Positions 44,906-54,832 of a stretch of DNA of 64,000 nt are shown here, piece after piece. Position 1 is the first letter of the stretch, and each line of letters starts with the position of its first letter. The stretch is taken from contig CAJTTT010000003.1 in NCBI GenBank assembly GCA_910579285.1, forward strand, positions 45,475-109,474. Direction: 5' to 3'. The DNA comes from an uncultured Lachnospiraceae bacterium. Its GTDB lineage: Bacteria > Bacillota > Clostridia > Lachnospirales > Lachnospiraceae. The notes beneath the pieces are model-generated. The model made no database searches. It saw only the letters and a program-made list of their open reading frames with translations, and was not told the DNA's origin. The translations under genes and the position numbers were made by a program.

Positions 44906-45613
44906 ATGGGTAAGATGAGCATTACGGATGAGATCAGAGAGGCGCTGTCCGCGCAGAAAGACATTGCTTACCGGGATTTTCAGGCGAAGCTGATACCGAC
45001 GATTGACAAAGAAACCGTGATCGGCGTGCGCACGCCAGCGCTTCGGAAGATGGCAAAGCAGTTTGCGAAACGGGAGGAAATCGGCGAATTCTTGGGAGTT
45101 CTTCCGCACATGTATTTTGATGAAAACCAGCTTCACGCGTTTATCATTGCGGAGAGGAAGGATTTTGCACAGTGTATGGAGGCGCTTACCGTGTTTCTGC
45201 CCTATGTGGATAACTGGGCGACCTGTGACCAGCTGTCGCCGAAGGTGTTTAAGAAACACAGAAAGGAGCTTTTGCCCTATATCGGAGAATGGCTTGTTTC
45301 TGAGCAGACTTATACGGTACGCTTTGGCATTAGGATGCTGATGGAGCATTTTCTGGACGAAGATTTTGATCGGATTTATCTGGACATGGTTTCTAAAGTC
45401 CGCTCGGAGGAGTATTATGTCAATATGATGATCGCATGGTATTTCGCCACGGCTCTGGCGAAGCAGTACGAGGAGGCTCTCCCCTGTATAGAGGAGAAAA
45501 AACTGGCAGACTGGACGCACAATAAGGCGATTCAGAAGGCGGTGGAAAGCTATCGGATCACGCCGGAGCAGAAAAAATATTTGAGAGGACTAAAAGTATC
45601 CGTGAGGAAGTGA
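44906..45613 (+). CDS. AlkD-like DNA alkylation repair protein
   Basis: A 235-residue HEAT-like repeat protein of the AlkD family, which excises bulky or cationic alkylated bases. Family motifs are YRDFQAKLIPTIDKETVIGVRTPALRKMAK near the N-terminus, LPYVDNWATCDQLSPKVFKKH (about 100-120) and EEYYVNMMIAWYFATALAKQYE (about 170-190). No strong ribosome site is visible; an in-frame ATG at 44915 is an alternative start. It is followed by a hairpin terminator. Confidence 0.88.
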   Translation: MGKMSITDEIREALSAQKDIAYRDFQAKLIPTIDKETVIGVRTPALRKMAKQFAKREEIGEFLGVLPHMYFDENQLHAFIIAERKDFAQCMEALTVFLPYVDNWATCDQLSPKVFKKHRKELLPYIGEWLVSEQTYTVRFGIRMLMEHFLDEDFDRIYLDMVSKVRSEEYYVNMMIAWYFATALAKQYEEALPCIEEKKLADWTHNKAIQKAVESYRITPEQKKYLRGLKVSVRK

Positions 45614-45621
45614 AGAGGATT

Positions 45622-45651
45622 GGGCGCCCGTCAAAAGCGGAGCGCCCTTTA
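45622..45651 (+). terminator. Probable intrinsic terminator
   Basis: GGGCGC (45622-45627) pairs with GCGCCC (45642-45647), followed by a short TTTAT. It ends the chemoreceptor-AlkD run, although the T tract is weak. Confidence 0.6.
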
Positions 45652-45694
45652 TGACGGTACGCCGAATGAATGACAGGGACGGAAAGGGAAAGAT

Positions 45695-46462
45695 ATGACG
45701 AACAAAGAGATACTGTTTGCTGCCATGAAACAGTCTGCATTGGATATCAACTGCAGTGCGGAGGACTTTTTATGTAAGGATCCAGTGATCGTCAGATCCG
45801 GCGTGGGGCCGGATGCGCGGAAATATTATAAGGAGCCGATTGCCTGCAATCTGGTCTCGTATGGTAACAACGTGGTTGCATCCGTGCGGGATGAATACCG
45901 GGAGATTGTGGAGACGTATGTCAAAAAGTTTCCGTTTTACCACTGCTTTGAGACACCGAATCTCCATTGGCTGAATGAGAGGATGGAGCTGCTTGGGCAG
46001 AAAGTATGTTTTATGGCGGAATACTATCTCCCGGATGTAGAGAAACTGCGCGCGCTGTCATGCGGTTATGAGCTGCGGGTTTTGGAGCAGGCAGATTTTC
46101 GGGACTTGTATAAGCCGGAATGGGGCAATGCGCTGTGTGCGGACAGGAAGGAGCTGGATGTCCTGGGCATCGGCGCATACGATGGCGGAAAGCTGGCGGG
46201 GCTGGCCGGATGTTCTGCGGACTGTGAGAGTATGTGGCAGATCGGTGTAGATGTGCTGCCGGAACATAGGAGACGCGGTGTGGCATCAGCTCTTACGAGC
46301 CGTCTGACGCTGGAAATTCTGGAGAGAGAAAAGGTGCCTTTTTACTGCTCGGCATGGTCCAATATCCGATCGGTGAGAAATGCGGTGAAGAGCGGATTTA
46401 TTCCCGCGTGGGTGGAGATGACGGTGAAACCGAAAGAGATTGTGGACGAATGTAACGGGTGA
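45695..46462 (+). CDS. GNAT-family N-acetyltransferase
   Basis: A 255-residue protein. The C-terminal half (about 150-240) is a GNAT fold: KLAGLAGCSADCESMWQIGVDVLPEHRRRGVASALTSRL contains the acetyl-CoA loop R-R-G-V-A, followed by the NIRSVRNAVKSGF helix that closes the site. The N-terminal 130 residues are an extra domain typical of a Lachnospiraceae subgroup. It would acetylate a small-molecule or protein amine; the substrate is unknown. GGGAAAG precedes the ATG. Confidence 0.82.
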   Translation: MTNKEILFAAMKQSALDINCSAEDFLCKDPVIVRSGVGPDARKYYKEPIACNLVSYGNNVVASVRDEYREIVETYVKKFPFYHCFETPNLHWLNERMELLGQKVCFMAEYYLPDVEKLRALSCGYELRVLEQADFRDLYKPEWGNALCADRKELDVLGIGAYDGGKLAGLAGCSADCESMWQIGVDVLPEHRRRGVASALTSRLTLEILEREKVPFYCSAWSNIRSVRNAVKSGFIPAWVEMTVKPKEIVDECNG

Positions 46463-46642
46463 AGGCAGGAGAACTGCCTCATCACAGGGGAAGGACACGG
46501 AGGAAAGTGTTTTTTTACGGTATGGTTTCTGCAGTTGATTTTGTCTCTTGCATCGGGATTGACCTCCCTGGATGTTTTAGATTGGCTTTAGGCAGCTGCA
46601 CAGTGTTGTTTTATAGAAAATGAAAGAGAGAGGGAACAGAAG

Positions 46643-47833
46643 ATGGCGGAAAGAAATCTGGATTTTGACAGGGTAATTGAGCGAAGAAATACCCGGTCGC
46701 TGAAATATGATTTTGCGGCGGACTGGGGGATGCCGGAGGACGTATTGCCGCTGTGGGTGGCGGACATGGATTTCAGGACTTCCTCCTTCATAGAAGATGC
46801 GCTGGCGGAGCGTGTGAAACAAGGCGTTTTCGGCTACAGTGACGTGAAAACTCCTTACTTTGAGATTGTGAGAGACTGGATGAAACGGCGGCATGACTGG
46901 GAACCGCAGGAGGAATGGCTTGTGAAGACACCGGGCGTGGTGACAGCTCTTGCCATGTCTGTGAAAGCCTATACGGAGCCGGGAGATGCGGTTCTGATCC
47001 AGCTTCCCGTGTATTATCCCTTTGCGGAGGTGATTGAGGACAATGGCAGGCGTGTGGTCAGCAGCCCTCTGTTTCGTGGTGAGGATAACCGTTATCATAT
47101 GAATTTTGAGGATTTTGAAGAGAAGATTATTCAGAACGGGGTAAAACTATTCCTTCTATGCAATCCGCATAATCCAGTGGGGAGAGTGTGGACAAAGGAG
47201 GAACTGATCCGGCTGGGTGATATCTGCATGAAACATCATGTGATTGTCGTCAGTGATGAAATTCATCAGGATTTTGTGTTTCAGGGCAGGCATCAGGTTT
47301 TTGCGGGGCTGAAAAAGGAGTACGAGGATCGCTGTATTGTCTGTACGTCTCCCAGCAAAACATTCAACCTGGCAACGATGGTTTTATCGAATATTTTTAT
47401 TCCCAACCGGGAGCTGCGAAAACGATTCCGAAAACAGCTTGATGCGGCGGGGATCAGCCAGCTTGGCGTGATGGGACTGATTGCCTGCGAAACAGCATAC
47501 AGCATGGGGGAAGAGTGGTATCTTGCCATGCTTGAGTACGTCCGCAGCAATATTGCGTTTGTAAAAAGTTATGTGGAGGAAAATCTGCCTGGCGTAACGA
47601 TGACGGAGCATGAAGGGACTTACCTGGTCTGGCTCGATTTTACAGGGACAGGACTGTCGGAGAAAGAGCTGGAGGAACTGATTGCGCATAAGGCCAGGCT
47701 GTGGCTGGACGGCGGTGGAATGTTCGGGGAGGGCGGAAAAGGTTTCCAGCGGATCAATGTGGCATGTCCGAGAAGTATTTTGAAAGAAGCGATGAAGAGA
47801 TTGGAGGAGGCGATTAAGGAAACGTGCGGATAG
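46643..47833 (+). CDS. MalY/PatB-type PLP enzyme (cystathionine beta-lyase)
   Basis: Fold-type I PLP enzyme of 396 residues. It has VLPLWVADMDFRTSSF near the N-terminus, the NPHNPVGRVWTKEEL turn, the DEIHQDF cofactor-binding segment, and the PLP lysine K239 in SPSKTFNLA. MalY/PatB enzymes cleave cystathionine or cysteine to release homocysteine or H2S with pyruvate and ammonia; the length fits. A GAGAGGG site lies upstream. It is a single-gene unit between the GNAT and chemoreceptor genes. Confidence 0.9.
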   Translation: MAERNLDFDRVIERRNTRSLKYDFAADWGMPEDVLPLWVADMDFRTSSFIEDALAERVKQGVFGYSDVKTPYFEIVRDWMKRRHDWEPQEEWLVKTPGVVTALAMSVKAYTEPGDAVLIQLPVYYPFAEVIEDNGRRVVSSPLFRGEDNRYHMNFEDFEEKIIQNGVKLFLLCNPHNPVGRVWTKEELIRLGDICMKHHVIVVSDEIHQDFVFQGRHQVFAGLKKEYEDRCIVCTSPSKTFNLATMVLSNIFIPNRELRKRFRKQLDAAGISQLGVMGLIACETAYSMGEEWYLAMLEYVRSNIAFVKSYVEENLPGVTMTEHEGTYLVWLDFTGTGLSEKELEELIAHKARLWLDGGGMFGEGGKGFQRINVACPRSILKEAMKRLEEAIKETCG

Positions 47834-47940
47834 CCGGTTGTGTCAATGGTCTGTATTGCAGCTAATATATGAACGATAAAACGAATTACTTGCATTGAAA
47901 CGGCTTATCGTATCAGAGCACAACAAAAAAATGAACAGTC

Positions 47941-47970
47941 TTGACAAGAGTTGGCAGAAATTTTTATAAT
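47941..47970 (+). promoter_or_regulatory. Promoter of the second chemoreceptor gene
   Basis: TTGACA (47941-47946), 18-base spacer, TATAAT (47965-47970), directly ahead of the AAGGAGGGGG ribosome site. Confidence 0.8.
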
Positions 47971-47991
47971 TGGAAAGGAGGGGGTATCGAC

Positions 47992-49965
47992 ATGAAAAGC
48001 ATACGGACTAAAATCAACCTTTGTCTCATTTTAACTGTTCTGGTAGGTTTGGTAGCATCCGGCACTGCCAGCATCGCTCTCAATTATAACAGTACCATGA
48101 CTACGGTGGAGCAGATGATGAGTCAGACCGCAGTATTGGCGGCAGGACGTGCACAGCAGGAGCTGGCGGCGTACAAAAATGTTGTCATGGAAGTAGGGCA
48201 TATTCCACAGCTTGGTGATTCCAGTGTTTCGGTGGAGGAAAAGCAGGCCATTATGGATGAGCGTGTTTCCATGCATGGTTTCCAGAGAGGAAATATCATA
48301 GGTGCGAACGGCATCAGTATATTTGACGGAAAAGATTATTCCGACCGTGAGTATGTGCAGCAGGCGCTTCAGGGTAATATTTATGTGTCGGAACCGTTAG
48401 TAAGCAAGATTACAGGCCAGTTGTCCATTATGGTTGCGGCGCCTCTTTACGCTGAGGAAGCTTACGGTTCTTCCATTGTCGGCGTAGTCTATTTTGTGCC
48501 GCAGGAGACCTTTTTGAATGATATCGTGTCTGCAATCCAGATCGGAGAGAACAGCAGGGCTTACATGATTAATAAGACAGGTGACACGATTGCAGATATT
48601 ACGCTTGAGACGATCACGGTCCAGAATATTGAAGCGGAAGCCCAGAGCGATCCGTCGCTGCAGGAGCTGGCAGCGATCCACGGAGAGATGCGCCAGAGCA
48701 GAAACGGATTTGGAAGTTACACGAGCGGTGAGGATAAGATGTTTGCCGCCTATGCGCCCGTGCCGGATACAGATGGCTGGAGCATTGCTGTGACGGCCCC
48801 GCAGATCAATTATCTGGCTTCCACGCGTGATGCGATCGTAGTCAATCTTTTGGTGATTGTCATTTCCATAGTGCTCTCTGTTGTTGTGGCTCTGGCTCTT
48901 GCACGCAACATCGGCAGTCCCATGAAGGCATGTGTCAATCGGATGAAGCTGTTGGTGGAGGGTGATCTGGAAACGCCAATGCCCAAAATAACAAACAAGG
49001 ATGAGACAGGCGTGCTCGCCAGATCGACAGAATCACTGGTAGAAGGGTTGAGCATCGTCATTAATGATATCAGCTATCTCTTAAATGAGATGGCAAATCA
49101 GAATCTGGATGTCCACACCGCGCATGAGGATGTGTATGTGGGCAGTTTCCAGAGCATACTGCATTCCATGCGGAATATGAGAAAAGAGTTGAGCGGTGCC
49201 ATGCGCCAGGTCAACCATTCAGCCGGAGAAGTGTCTGACGCCAGCGATCAGTTGTCGGCCAGTGCCCAGACGCTCAGTCAGGGAACTACGGAGCAGGCAA
49301 GTTCTGTGGAACAGCTGGCAGCGCGCATCAGCGTCATCGCCGAACAGGTGAAAAATACGGCCAGCGGCGCTTTGGAAGTCCGCAGCCAGACACATCAGAC
49401 TGGCGAGGAAGTGCTTCTGTGCAACCAGAAGATGCAGAGTCTGGTGGAGGCTATGGAAAGGATTCAGGCAAGCTCCGAGGAGATTGAAAAGATTCTTAAG
49501 ACCATTGATGACATTGCCTTCCAGACCAATATACTTGCCTTGAATGCGGCCGTGGAAGCGGCGCGGGCAGGAAGCGCAGGAAAGGGATTTGCCGTGGTGG
49601 CGGAGGAGGTTCGCAATCTGGCAGGGAAATCTGCACAGGCAGCGCAAAATACTTCGCAGCTGATCGAAAATTCCACTGAGGCGGTACATATGGGTACGCA
49701 GATTGCACAGAATACGGCGGATGTCCTGTTGGGTGTTGTGAACAGCATTCAGTCGGTGGTGGAGGCCATTGATGAGATTGCAACAGTATCCAGCGAGCAG
49801 TCGGAGGCAGTGGTGCAGGTTTCGGAGGGCATCAACCAGATTTCGGTTGTGGTACAGAACAACAGCGCGACTGCAGAGGAAGGCGCGGCCGCAAGCGAGG
49901 AACTTTCTGCGGAGGCAACTTGCTTAAAAGAACTGGTGGATCAGTTCACACTGGCATCGGAATAA
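47992..49965 (+). CDS. Methyl-accepting chemotaxis protein with Cache sensor
   Basis: A 657-residue chemoreceptor with classical topology. The first membrane helix is at about 8-28. The extracellular sensor (about 35-280) resembles dCache ([43 protein letters not shown]). The second helix (about 285-310) is followed by a HAMP domain and a signalling domain with the tip [18 protein letters not shown] and [14 protein letters not shown]. The start at 47992 follows GGAAAGGAGG. It ends at a strong terminator, so it is monocistronic. The ligand is unknown, though dCache domains often bind amino acids or organic acids. Confidence 0.93.
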   Translation: MKSIRTKINLCLILTVLVGLVASGTASIALNYNSTMTTVEQMMSQTAVLAAGRAQQELAAYKNVVMEVGHIPQLGDSSVSVEEKQAIMDERVSMHGFQRGNIIGANGISIFDGKDYSDREYVQQALQGNIYVSEPLVSKITGQLSIMVAAPLYAEEAYGSSIVGVVYFVPQETFLNDIVSAIQIGENSRAYMINKTGDTIADITLETITVQNIEAEAQSDPSLQELAAIHGEMRQSRNGFGSYTSGEDKMFAAYAPVPDTDGWSIAVTAPQINYLASTRDAIVVNLLVIVISIVLSVVVALALARNIGSPMKACVNRMKLLVEGDLETPMPKITNKDETGVLARSTESLVEGLSIVINDISYLLNEMANQNLDVHTAHEDVYVGSFQSILHSMRNMRKELSGAMRQVNHSAGEVSDASDQLSASAQTLSQGTTEQASSVEQLAARISVIAEQVKNTASGALEVRSQTHQTGEEVLLCNQKMQSLVEAMERIQASSEEIEKILKTIDDIAFQTNILALNAAVEAARAGSAGKGFAVVAEEVRNLAGKSAQAAQNTSQLIENSTEAVHMGTQIAQNTADVLLGVVNSIQSVVEAIDEIATVSSEQSEAVVQVSEGINQISVVVQNNSATAEEGAAASEELSAEATCLKELVDQFTLASE

Positions 49966-49976
49966 ATGAGATGGAG

Positions 49977-50007
49977 AGAGACCGCGTGTGCAGCGGTCTC
50001 TTTTTTT
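49977..50007 (+). terminator. Strong intrinsic terminator
   Basis: A 9-bp stem AGAGACCGC/GCGGTCTCT with a seven-base loop, followed by a run of T, immediately after the chemoreceptor stop codon. Confidence 0.92.
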
Positions 50008-50184
50008 CGGATTACTGTTCTCAGGAAGTATGAATCATGTTTTATCAGATGGGATTCTGGACAGGAAAGGACAATGCACATCTTGGAAAGAACGCTGTAT
50101 CTTAAAATATACAGCAATTCCCGGATGCATGTGGTTTGTTGATTCGGGAGAAGCTGATGAATACAGAACGCGAGGGCAGGTAAT

Positions 50185-50967
50185 ATGAATTTGCACAAAC
50201 TCATTTTGACAGAAAATGCATGCTATAAGGCAGGCAGGAAAATCACGGTCAAAGGCATCATGGTTCATTCTACTGGTGTCAATAACCCAAATCTCAAGTG
50301 TTATGTCGGTCCCGATGACGGCATGCTTGGCAAAAATCAAAACGGCAGTCATTGGAACACCTATCATCCCGGGGGAAGAGAGGTCTGTGCCCATGCTTTT
50401 ATCGGCAGGCTGGCTGACGGCTCCATAGCAGCCTATCAGACACTTCCCTGGAATCACCGTGGATGGCATGCCGGAGGCAGCGCCAACGATACGCATATCG
50501 GTTTTGAAATCTGCGAGGACGGGCTTACGGACGATACCTACTTCAAAAAGGTGTACCATGAGGCCGTCCAACTTAGTGCCCTCCTCTGCAAGGAGTATGG
50601 CCTGACGGAACAGAGCATCGTCTGCCACAGCGAGGGTTATCAACAGGGAATTGCATCTAACCACGCAGATGTAATGCATTGGTTTCCGAAGCACAACAAG
50701 AGTATGGACACCTTCCGTGCGGAGGTCAAAGATCTGCTTACTGCCGACACCGAAGAGGATACCGGGGACACTGCCGGTCCTGCAGTGTCCTACCCCGAAA
50801 TGCTGACATCCGGTTACTACCGTGTGCGTAAGAAATGGAAGGACAGCGAGTCCCAGGTGGGAGCCTATCGCAGTCTTAGCAATGCAAAAGCGGCTGCGGA
50901 TAAGGCCCCCGGCACATTTGTTTTTGCAAATAATGGCACAGCCATTTATCCTGCAGATGAGACTTAG
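50185..50967 (+). CDS. Phage-type N-acetylmuramoyl-L-alanine amidase
   Basis: A 260-residue amidase_2/PGRP-type hydrolase that cuts the bond between MurNAc and L-Ala. Zinc and catalytic positions are visible in KGIMVHSTGV (H near residue 28), HRGWHAGG and ASNHADVMHWF. The C-terminus (about 205-260, SGYYRVRKKWKDSESQVGAYRSLSNAKAAADK) is a small peptidoglycan-binding-like domain. There is no signal peptide, as in phage endolysins that leave the cell through a holin. No holin or other phage gene is seen, so it is probably a prophage remnant or a domesticated lysin. Confidence 0.88.
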   Translation: MNLHKLILTENACYKAGRKITVKGIMVHSTGVNNPNLKCYVGPDDGMLGKNQNGSHWNTYHPGGREVCAHAFIGRLADGSIAAYQTLPWNHRGWHAGGSANDTHIGFEICEDGLTDDTYFKKVYHEAVQLSALLCKEYGLTEQSIVCHSEGYQQGIASNHADVMHWFPKHNKSMDTFRAEVKDLLTADTEEDTGDTAGPAVSYPEMLTSGYYRVRKKWKDSESQVGAYRSLSNAKAAADKAPGTFVFANNGTAIYPADET

Positions 50968-51165
50968 GCGGTTTCGGGAATGGGAATCACAAAAGTCAGC
51001 TGCCTTTTCTGTGGGGCAGAGATTTTTGTGTTATAATAAATTATCTGAAACCGCTGTTAAGAAAACGGGCGCAGTTGGGTGGTTTTGTTGATAGCATGTC
51101 TGGGAAAAACAGATTATAATTGGGAAAAATGAAGCAAGGAGGCCATTGACAAAACCAGCGAGAAG

Positions 51166-51381
51166 GTGACAGAGCAGATCGACTGGACGAAGGCGTGGGG
51201 CAGGAAGTACCCGGTGTTACTGCAGTATCAGGGGGAAGTGGATACAGCCAGTTACGCGGCATCGCTTGACAAGCTGCTTGTGGATCTGCAAAAGAAATAC
51301 GGTTATAATGAACTGGATTCCTTCCTTGTACTGAAGGATATCCTGGCAGCGGTATGGAAGGAGAGGAAAGCGGATGGATAA
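51166..51381 (+). CDS. Small orphan protein, possibly N-terminally truncated
   Basis: About 71 residues, rich in charged and aromatic residues (TKAWGRKYPVLLQYQGEVDT, KKYGYNELDSFLVLKDILAAVWKER). I do not recognise a family. The sense frame extends upstream of the GTG at 51166 (EAIDKTSEKV) to an AAGGAGG at about 51137-51143 that is followed by ATT rather than ATG. It either uses a rare start or has lost its true 5' end. The last codons overlap cutC by eight bases, so it is probably translated together with cutC. Confidence 0.5.
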   Translation: MTEQIDWTKAWGRKYPVLLQYQGEVDTASYAASLDKLLVDLQKKYGYNELDSFLVLKDILAAVWKERKADG

Positions 51382-52159
51382 GTATGTTTTGGAATGTTGT
51401 GTGGACAGTGTGGAATCGGCTCTTGCGGCGGCGGAGGGCGGGGCGGACAGGCTGGAGCTTTGCTCCGCCCTCGTGATTGGCGGCGTTTCTCCTGGGCTTG
51501 CGCTGTTTGAGCAGGTCAGCGCCCGCTGTGAACTGCCGGTCCGGGTGCTGCTCAGACCGCGGTTTGGGGACTTTCTGTATACAGATTATGAATTTCAGAT
51601 TTTAAAAAGGGAAGTGTCGCTCTTTCGGGAAGCGGGAGCCGAGGGTGTGGTGATCGGCTGTCTCCAGGAGGATGGGGGGCTTCATATGGAGCAGATGCGG
51701 GAACTGATTGCGGAAGCAGGGGACATGAAGGTTACACTGCACCGGGCTTTCGATGTGTGCGCGGATCCCATAAAAGCATACAGACAGGCAGGGGAGCTGT
51801 GCATTGACACCGTACTGACATCCGGGCAGAAAAAGGAGTGTCTGGAGGGGATGCCGCTTCTGAAAGAACTGTGCGGGTTACAGAAGGAGGCGGGAATGCC
51901 GCGCATTATGGCAGGGGCAGGCGTGACACCCGATGTGATACGGCAGTTTTGTGCGCAGACGGACATTACCAGCTATCATCTGTCTGCCAAGAAAGTGCTG
52001 GACAGCGGGATGCGCTACCGCAAGGAGGGGGTTCCTATGGGACTTCCCGCTATGGATGAGTACAGTATTTTCAGAACGGACAGCAATGTTGTGGCACAGG
52101 CAAAGAGAGTGATTAAAGAACATATGCCTGCTGAAAGGAGAACGGCAAATGGCGATTGA
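51374..52159 (+). CDS. cutC: CutC-family protein
   Basis: TIM-barrel protein of 261 residues. CutC hallmarks are present: ECCVDSVESALAAAEGGADRLELCSALVIGGVSPG at the start, VRVLLRPRFGDFLYTDYE, and KVTLHRAFDVC with its His and Asp. Family members were linked to copper homeostasis in Escherichia coli, but the molecular role is debated. It is cotranscribed with the small orphan protein upstream and overlaps the YbaK-type gene by 11 bases. Confidence 0.9.
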   Translation: MDKYVLECCVDSVESALAAAEGGADRLELCSALVIGGVSPGLALFEQVSARCELPVRVLLRPRFGDFLYTDYEFQILKREVSLFREAGAEGVVIGCLQEDGGLHMEQMRELIAEAGDMKVTLHRAFDVCADPIKAYRQAGELCIDTVLTSGQKKECLEGMPLLKELCGLQKEAGMPRIMAGAGVTPDVIRQFCAQTDITSYHLSAKKVLDSGMRYRKEGVPMGLPAMDEYSIFRTDSNVVAQAKRVIKEHMPAERRTANGD

Positions 52160-52616
52160 GAGAGTAAAAACCTATTTCAAACAGTACGGAATGGAGGATA
52201 AGATCCGGGAGTTCGATGTGTCCAGCGCAACGGTGGAGCTGGCGGCGGCCGCTCTTTCCTGTGAGCCTGCGAGGATAGCAAAAACACTGTCATTTATGGT
52301 GGATGGTCACGCGATACTGATTGTGGCGGCCGGGGACGTGAAGATTGACAATCACAAGTATAAGGGACAGTTTGGCACGAAGGCGAAGATGCTTGCGCCG
52401 GAGGAGGCGGAGACACTGGTGGGACATGCCGTGGGCGGCGTGTGTCCGTTCGCGGTAAACGAGGGCGTGGAGGTGTACCTGGACGCATCGCTGAAACGGT
52501 TTGAAACCGTATTTCCTGCCTGCGGAAGCTCCAACAGTGCGATCGAGCTGACGATTCCTGAGTTAGAAAAATATGCAGTTCCTGTGCAGTGGGTGGACGT
52601 CTGCAAGGGATATTGA
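52149..52616 (+). CDS. YbaK/EbsC-type aminoacyl-tRNA deacylase
   Basis: A 155-residue trans-editing protein of the YbaK/ProX fold that hydrolyses misacylated tRNA such as Cys-tRNA(Pro) or Ala-tRNA(Pro). Typical segments are ARIAKTLSFMVDGHAILIVAAGDVKIDNHKYK (with the catalytic lysine region) and GHAVGGVCPFAVNEGVEVYLD. AAAGGAGA lies before the start, within the cutC end. The order cutC-ybaK-alpha-galactosidase has only short gaps, so one operon is likely. Confidence 0.9.
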   Translation: MAIERVKTYFKQYGMEDKIREFDVSSATVELAAAALSCEPARIAKTLSFMVDGHAILIVAAGDVKIDNHKYKGQFGTKAKMLAPEEAETLVGHAVGGVCPFAVNEGVEVYLDASLKRFETVFPACGSSNSAIELTIPELEKYAVPVQWVDVCKGY

Positions 52617-52625
52617 GGAGGCGCA

Positions 52626-54824
52626 ATGGAATACATAAACATAGTTGAAAACGGGATACATATCGTGTTTGGCGTAACGGAAAAAAGGCAGTTGAAACTG
52701 CTTCATTTCTCAAAGAATGCTTTTCGGGAGGAGGACTTGTGTAAAGTTGGCCCGGAGTGCAAGGAGGAGGACCAGGTGAGAAAGGAGCAGTTCATTGACG
52801 AGGCGTTTCAGCTTGTGCAGGTCAGCCTTTCCGGCTATAACCGCCCTTATGAAAAGCATGGCAATAAGCATATCGTGACGGCGCCAGGATATCTGCTTAC
52901 CTATGCCGGCATGGAGGACAGTGTCAACGAGACCGGGCGCAGACTCACGATCACACAGGAAGACAGGGAAGTGACCCAAGTCCGCGTGGAGACAGTGATG
53001 CAGTTTTATAACGGCACTTCCATTGTCCGTATGTGGAACCGGGTGACCAATATGGGGCAGGAGACACAGTGTCTGGAATATCTGTCCTCCTTCTGCTATA
53101 CGGGGATTGAGAAGGAGGGAGACCAAAATTCCGATGCCAAGATGAAACTGCGGGTTCCCTACAACGGCTGGCAGAAGGAGATGAGCATAAAAGAGTACAC
53201 TTTCGGGGATGTGGGATTTGCGCAGACACAGCCGGGTGTATATCAGCGCACTTCGCAGGTGTTTGAGGTGACTAATACAGGCAACTGGTCTTCCAAAAAA
53301 TATCTGCCTCTGGGTTATATCGAGAATGCGCAGGCGCACACAAGTCTGTTCTGGCAGATCGAGCACAACGGTTCATGGCACTATGAGATCGGCGACCAGA
53401 ACACCCATTTTTATCTGAGTGTCAGCGGCCCAACGGAGGTGCAGTCCCACTGGTTTAAGAATCTGGCGCCCGGAGAGAGCTTTACATCGGTGCCTGTGGC
53501 GGTGGGCGTGGCGGAGGACAGCTTCGAAAAGGCGGTGGATGAGCTGACGAAATACCGACGTCTGATACGCAGGCCAAACAAAGACAATGAAAATCTGCCT
53601 GTGATCTTTAACGATTATATGAACTGCCTGTTCGGCGATCCCACCACGGAGAAAGAGCTGCCCCTCATAGATGCGGCGGCACAGTGCGGCTGTGAATATT
53701 ATGTGATAGACGCAGGCTGGTATGCGCCTGGTGAGTGGTGGGACAGCGTGGGCGAATGGCAGGAGTGCAGGGAGCGGTTTCCGGGAGGCATCAGGGAGGT
53801 CACTGATTATATCCGCGGCAAGGGCATGGTTCCCGGCGTCTGGCTGGAGCTTGAGGTCATGGGAATCAACTGTGAGAAGGCGAAGAAGGCGCCGGATGAC
53901 TGGTTTTTTGTGCGTCATGGAAAAAGAGTGTTTGACAGGAGCCGGTATCAGCTTGATTTCCGCAATCCGGCGGTAATTGCCCATATCAACGAGGTTATTG
54001 ACCGGGTGGTCAACGAGTACGGCGTGGGATATATTAAAATGGATTACAATATCGAGCCGGGGATCGGTACGGAAATTGGTGTGGAGAGCGTGGGACAGGG
54101 GATGCTTGCGCATGAGCGTGCTTACCTTGCATGGCTGGACGATGTGTTTGCCAGATATCCCGATCTGGTGATAGAGAACTGTTCCAGCGGCGGTCTGCGG
54201 ATCGACTATGCGCTGCTTTCCCGCTACAGCATCCAGTCCACCTCGGATCAGGAGGATTACCGCAACTATGCCACCATTGCGGCCAACGCCGGGGCAGGAG
54301 TGACGCCGGAGCAGGCAGCAGTCTGGTCCTATCCCATGCGGCAGGGAGACAAAGAGGAAGTGATCTATAACATGGTTAACGCCATGCTTGGCCGGGTGCA
54401 TCAGAGCGGACATCTGGCGGAGCTGTCAGCGGAACGCACAGAGCTGGTAAAAGAGGGCATTGCCTGTTATAAAAAGATACGTTCGGATATCAAAAAAGCG
54501 GTGCCGTTCTATCCGCTGGATGTGACGGACAACGAAGACATGTGGGCCTGCGGTGGTCTGCAGACGAAAAATAAGGCGTACCTGGCGGTGTGGAAACGGC
54601 AGATGGAGGGAAAGAACAACGACAGGCGGCAGAAAGCCGGCACTGTGTGTTCAGAGACAACGCTGTCCATTCCCCTTGACAGCCTGCCTTTTGCGGGAGA
54701 CGGGATCAAGGTTTCCTGCCTCTACCCGGAAAAAGAGCCGGTCAGCTTTGCGGTGGAGCGCGGTGTGCTGACGGTTATCTTTGAGAAGCCGGTGATGGCC
54801 AGACTGTTCGTGATGGAAAGGTAG
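52626..54824 (+). CDS. Alpha-galactosidase, GH36
   Basis: A 732-residue cytoplasmic enzyme with no signal peptide. An N-terminal beta-sandwich domain (about 1-320) precedes a TIM barrel containing YYVIDAGWYAPGEWWDSVGEW, nucleophile D473 in YIKMDYN, NCSSGGLRIDY, and acid/base D541 in TSDQEDY, then a C-terminal beta domain. It removes terminal alpha-galactose from raffinose-family sugars or galactosides after uptake. GGAGG sits before the ATG, nine bases after the YbaK-type gene. No dedicated transporter is adjacent; the CUT1 transporter near 10-15 kb is a possible supplier. Confidence 0.93.
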   Translation: MEYINIVENGIHIVFGVTEKRQLKLLHFSKNAFREEDLCKVGPECKEEDQVRKEQFIDEAFQLVQVSLSGYNRPYEKHGNKHIVTAPGYLLTYAGMEDSVNETGRRLTITQEDREVTQVRVETVMQFYNGTSIVRMWNRVTNMGQETQCLEYLSSFCYTGIEKEGDQNSDAKMKLRVPYNGWQKEMSIKEYTFGDVGFAQTQPGVYQRTSQVFEVTNTGNWSSKKYLPLGYIENAQAHTSLFWQIEHNGSWHYEIGDQNTHFYLSVSGPTEVQSHWFKNLAPGESFTSVPVAVGVAEDSFEKAVDELTKYRRLIRRPNKDNENLPVIFNDYMNCLFGDPTTEKELPLIDAAAQCGCEYYVIDAGWYAPGEWWDSVGEWQECRERFPGGIREVTDYIRGKGMVPGVWLELEVMGINCEKAKKAPDDWFFVRHGKRVFDRSRYQLDFRNPAVIAHINEVIDRVVNEYGVGYIKMDYNIEPGIGTEIGVESVGQGMLAHERAYLAWLDDVFARYPDLVIENCSSGGLRIDYALLSRYSIQSTSDQEDYRNYATIAANAGAGVTPEQAAVWSYPMRQGDKEEVIYNMVNAMLGRVHQSGHLAELSAERTELVKEGIACYKKIRSDIKKAVPFYPLDVTDNEDMWACGGLQTKNKAYLAVWKRQMEGKNNDRRQKAGTVCSETTLSIPLDSLPFAGDGIKVSCLYPEKEPVSFAVERGVLTVIFEKPVMARLFVMER

Positions 54825-54832
54825 CGGACAAA

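Noticed and set aside
47873-47911. Inverted repeat ACGATAA/TTATCGT between the MalY-type and chemoreceptor genes
   Set aside because: AT-rich seven-base arms with a loop of 25 bases and no T run. It could be chance and does not act as a recognisable terminator or operator.
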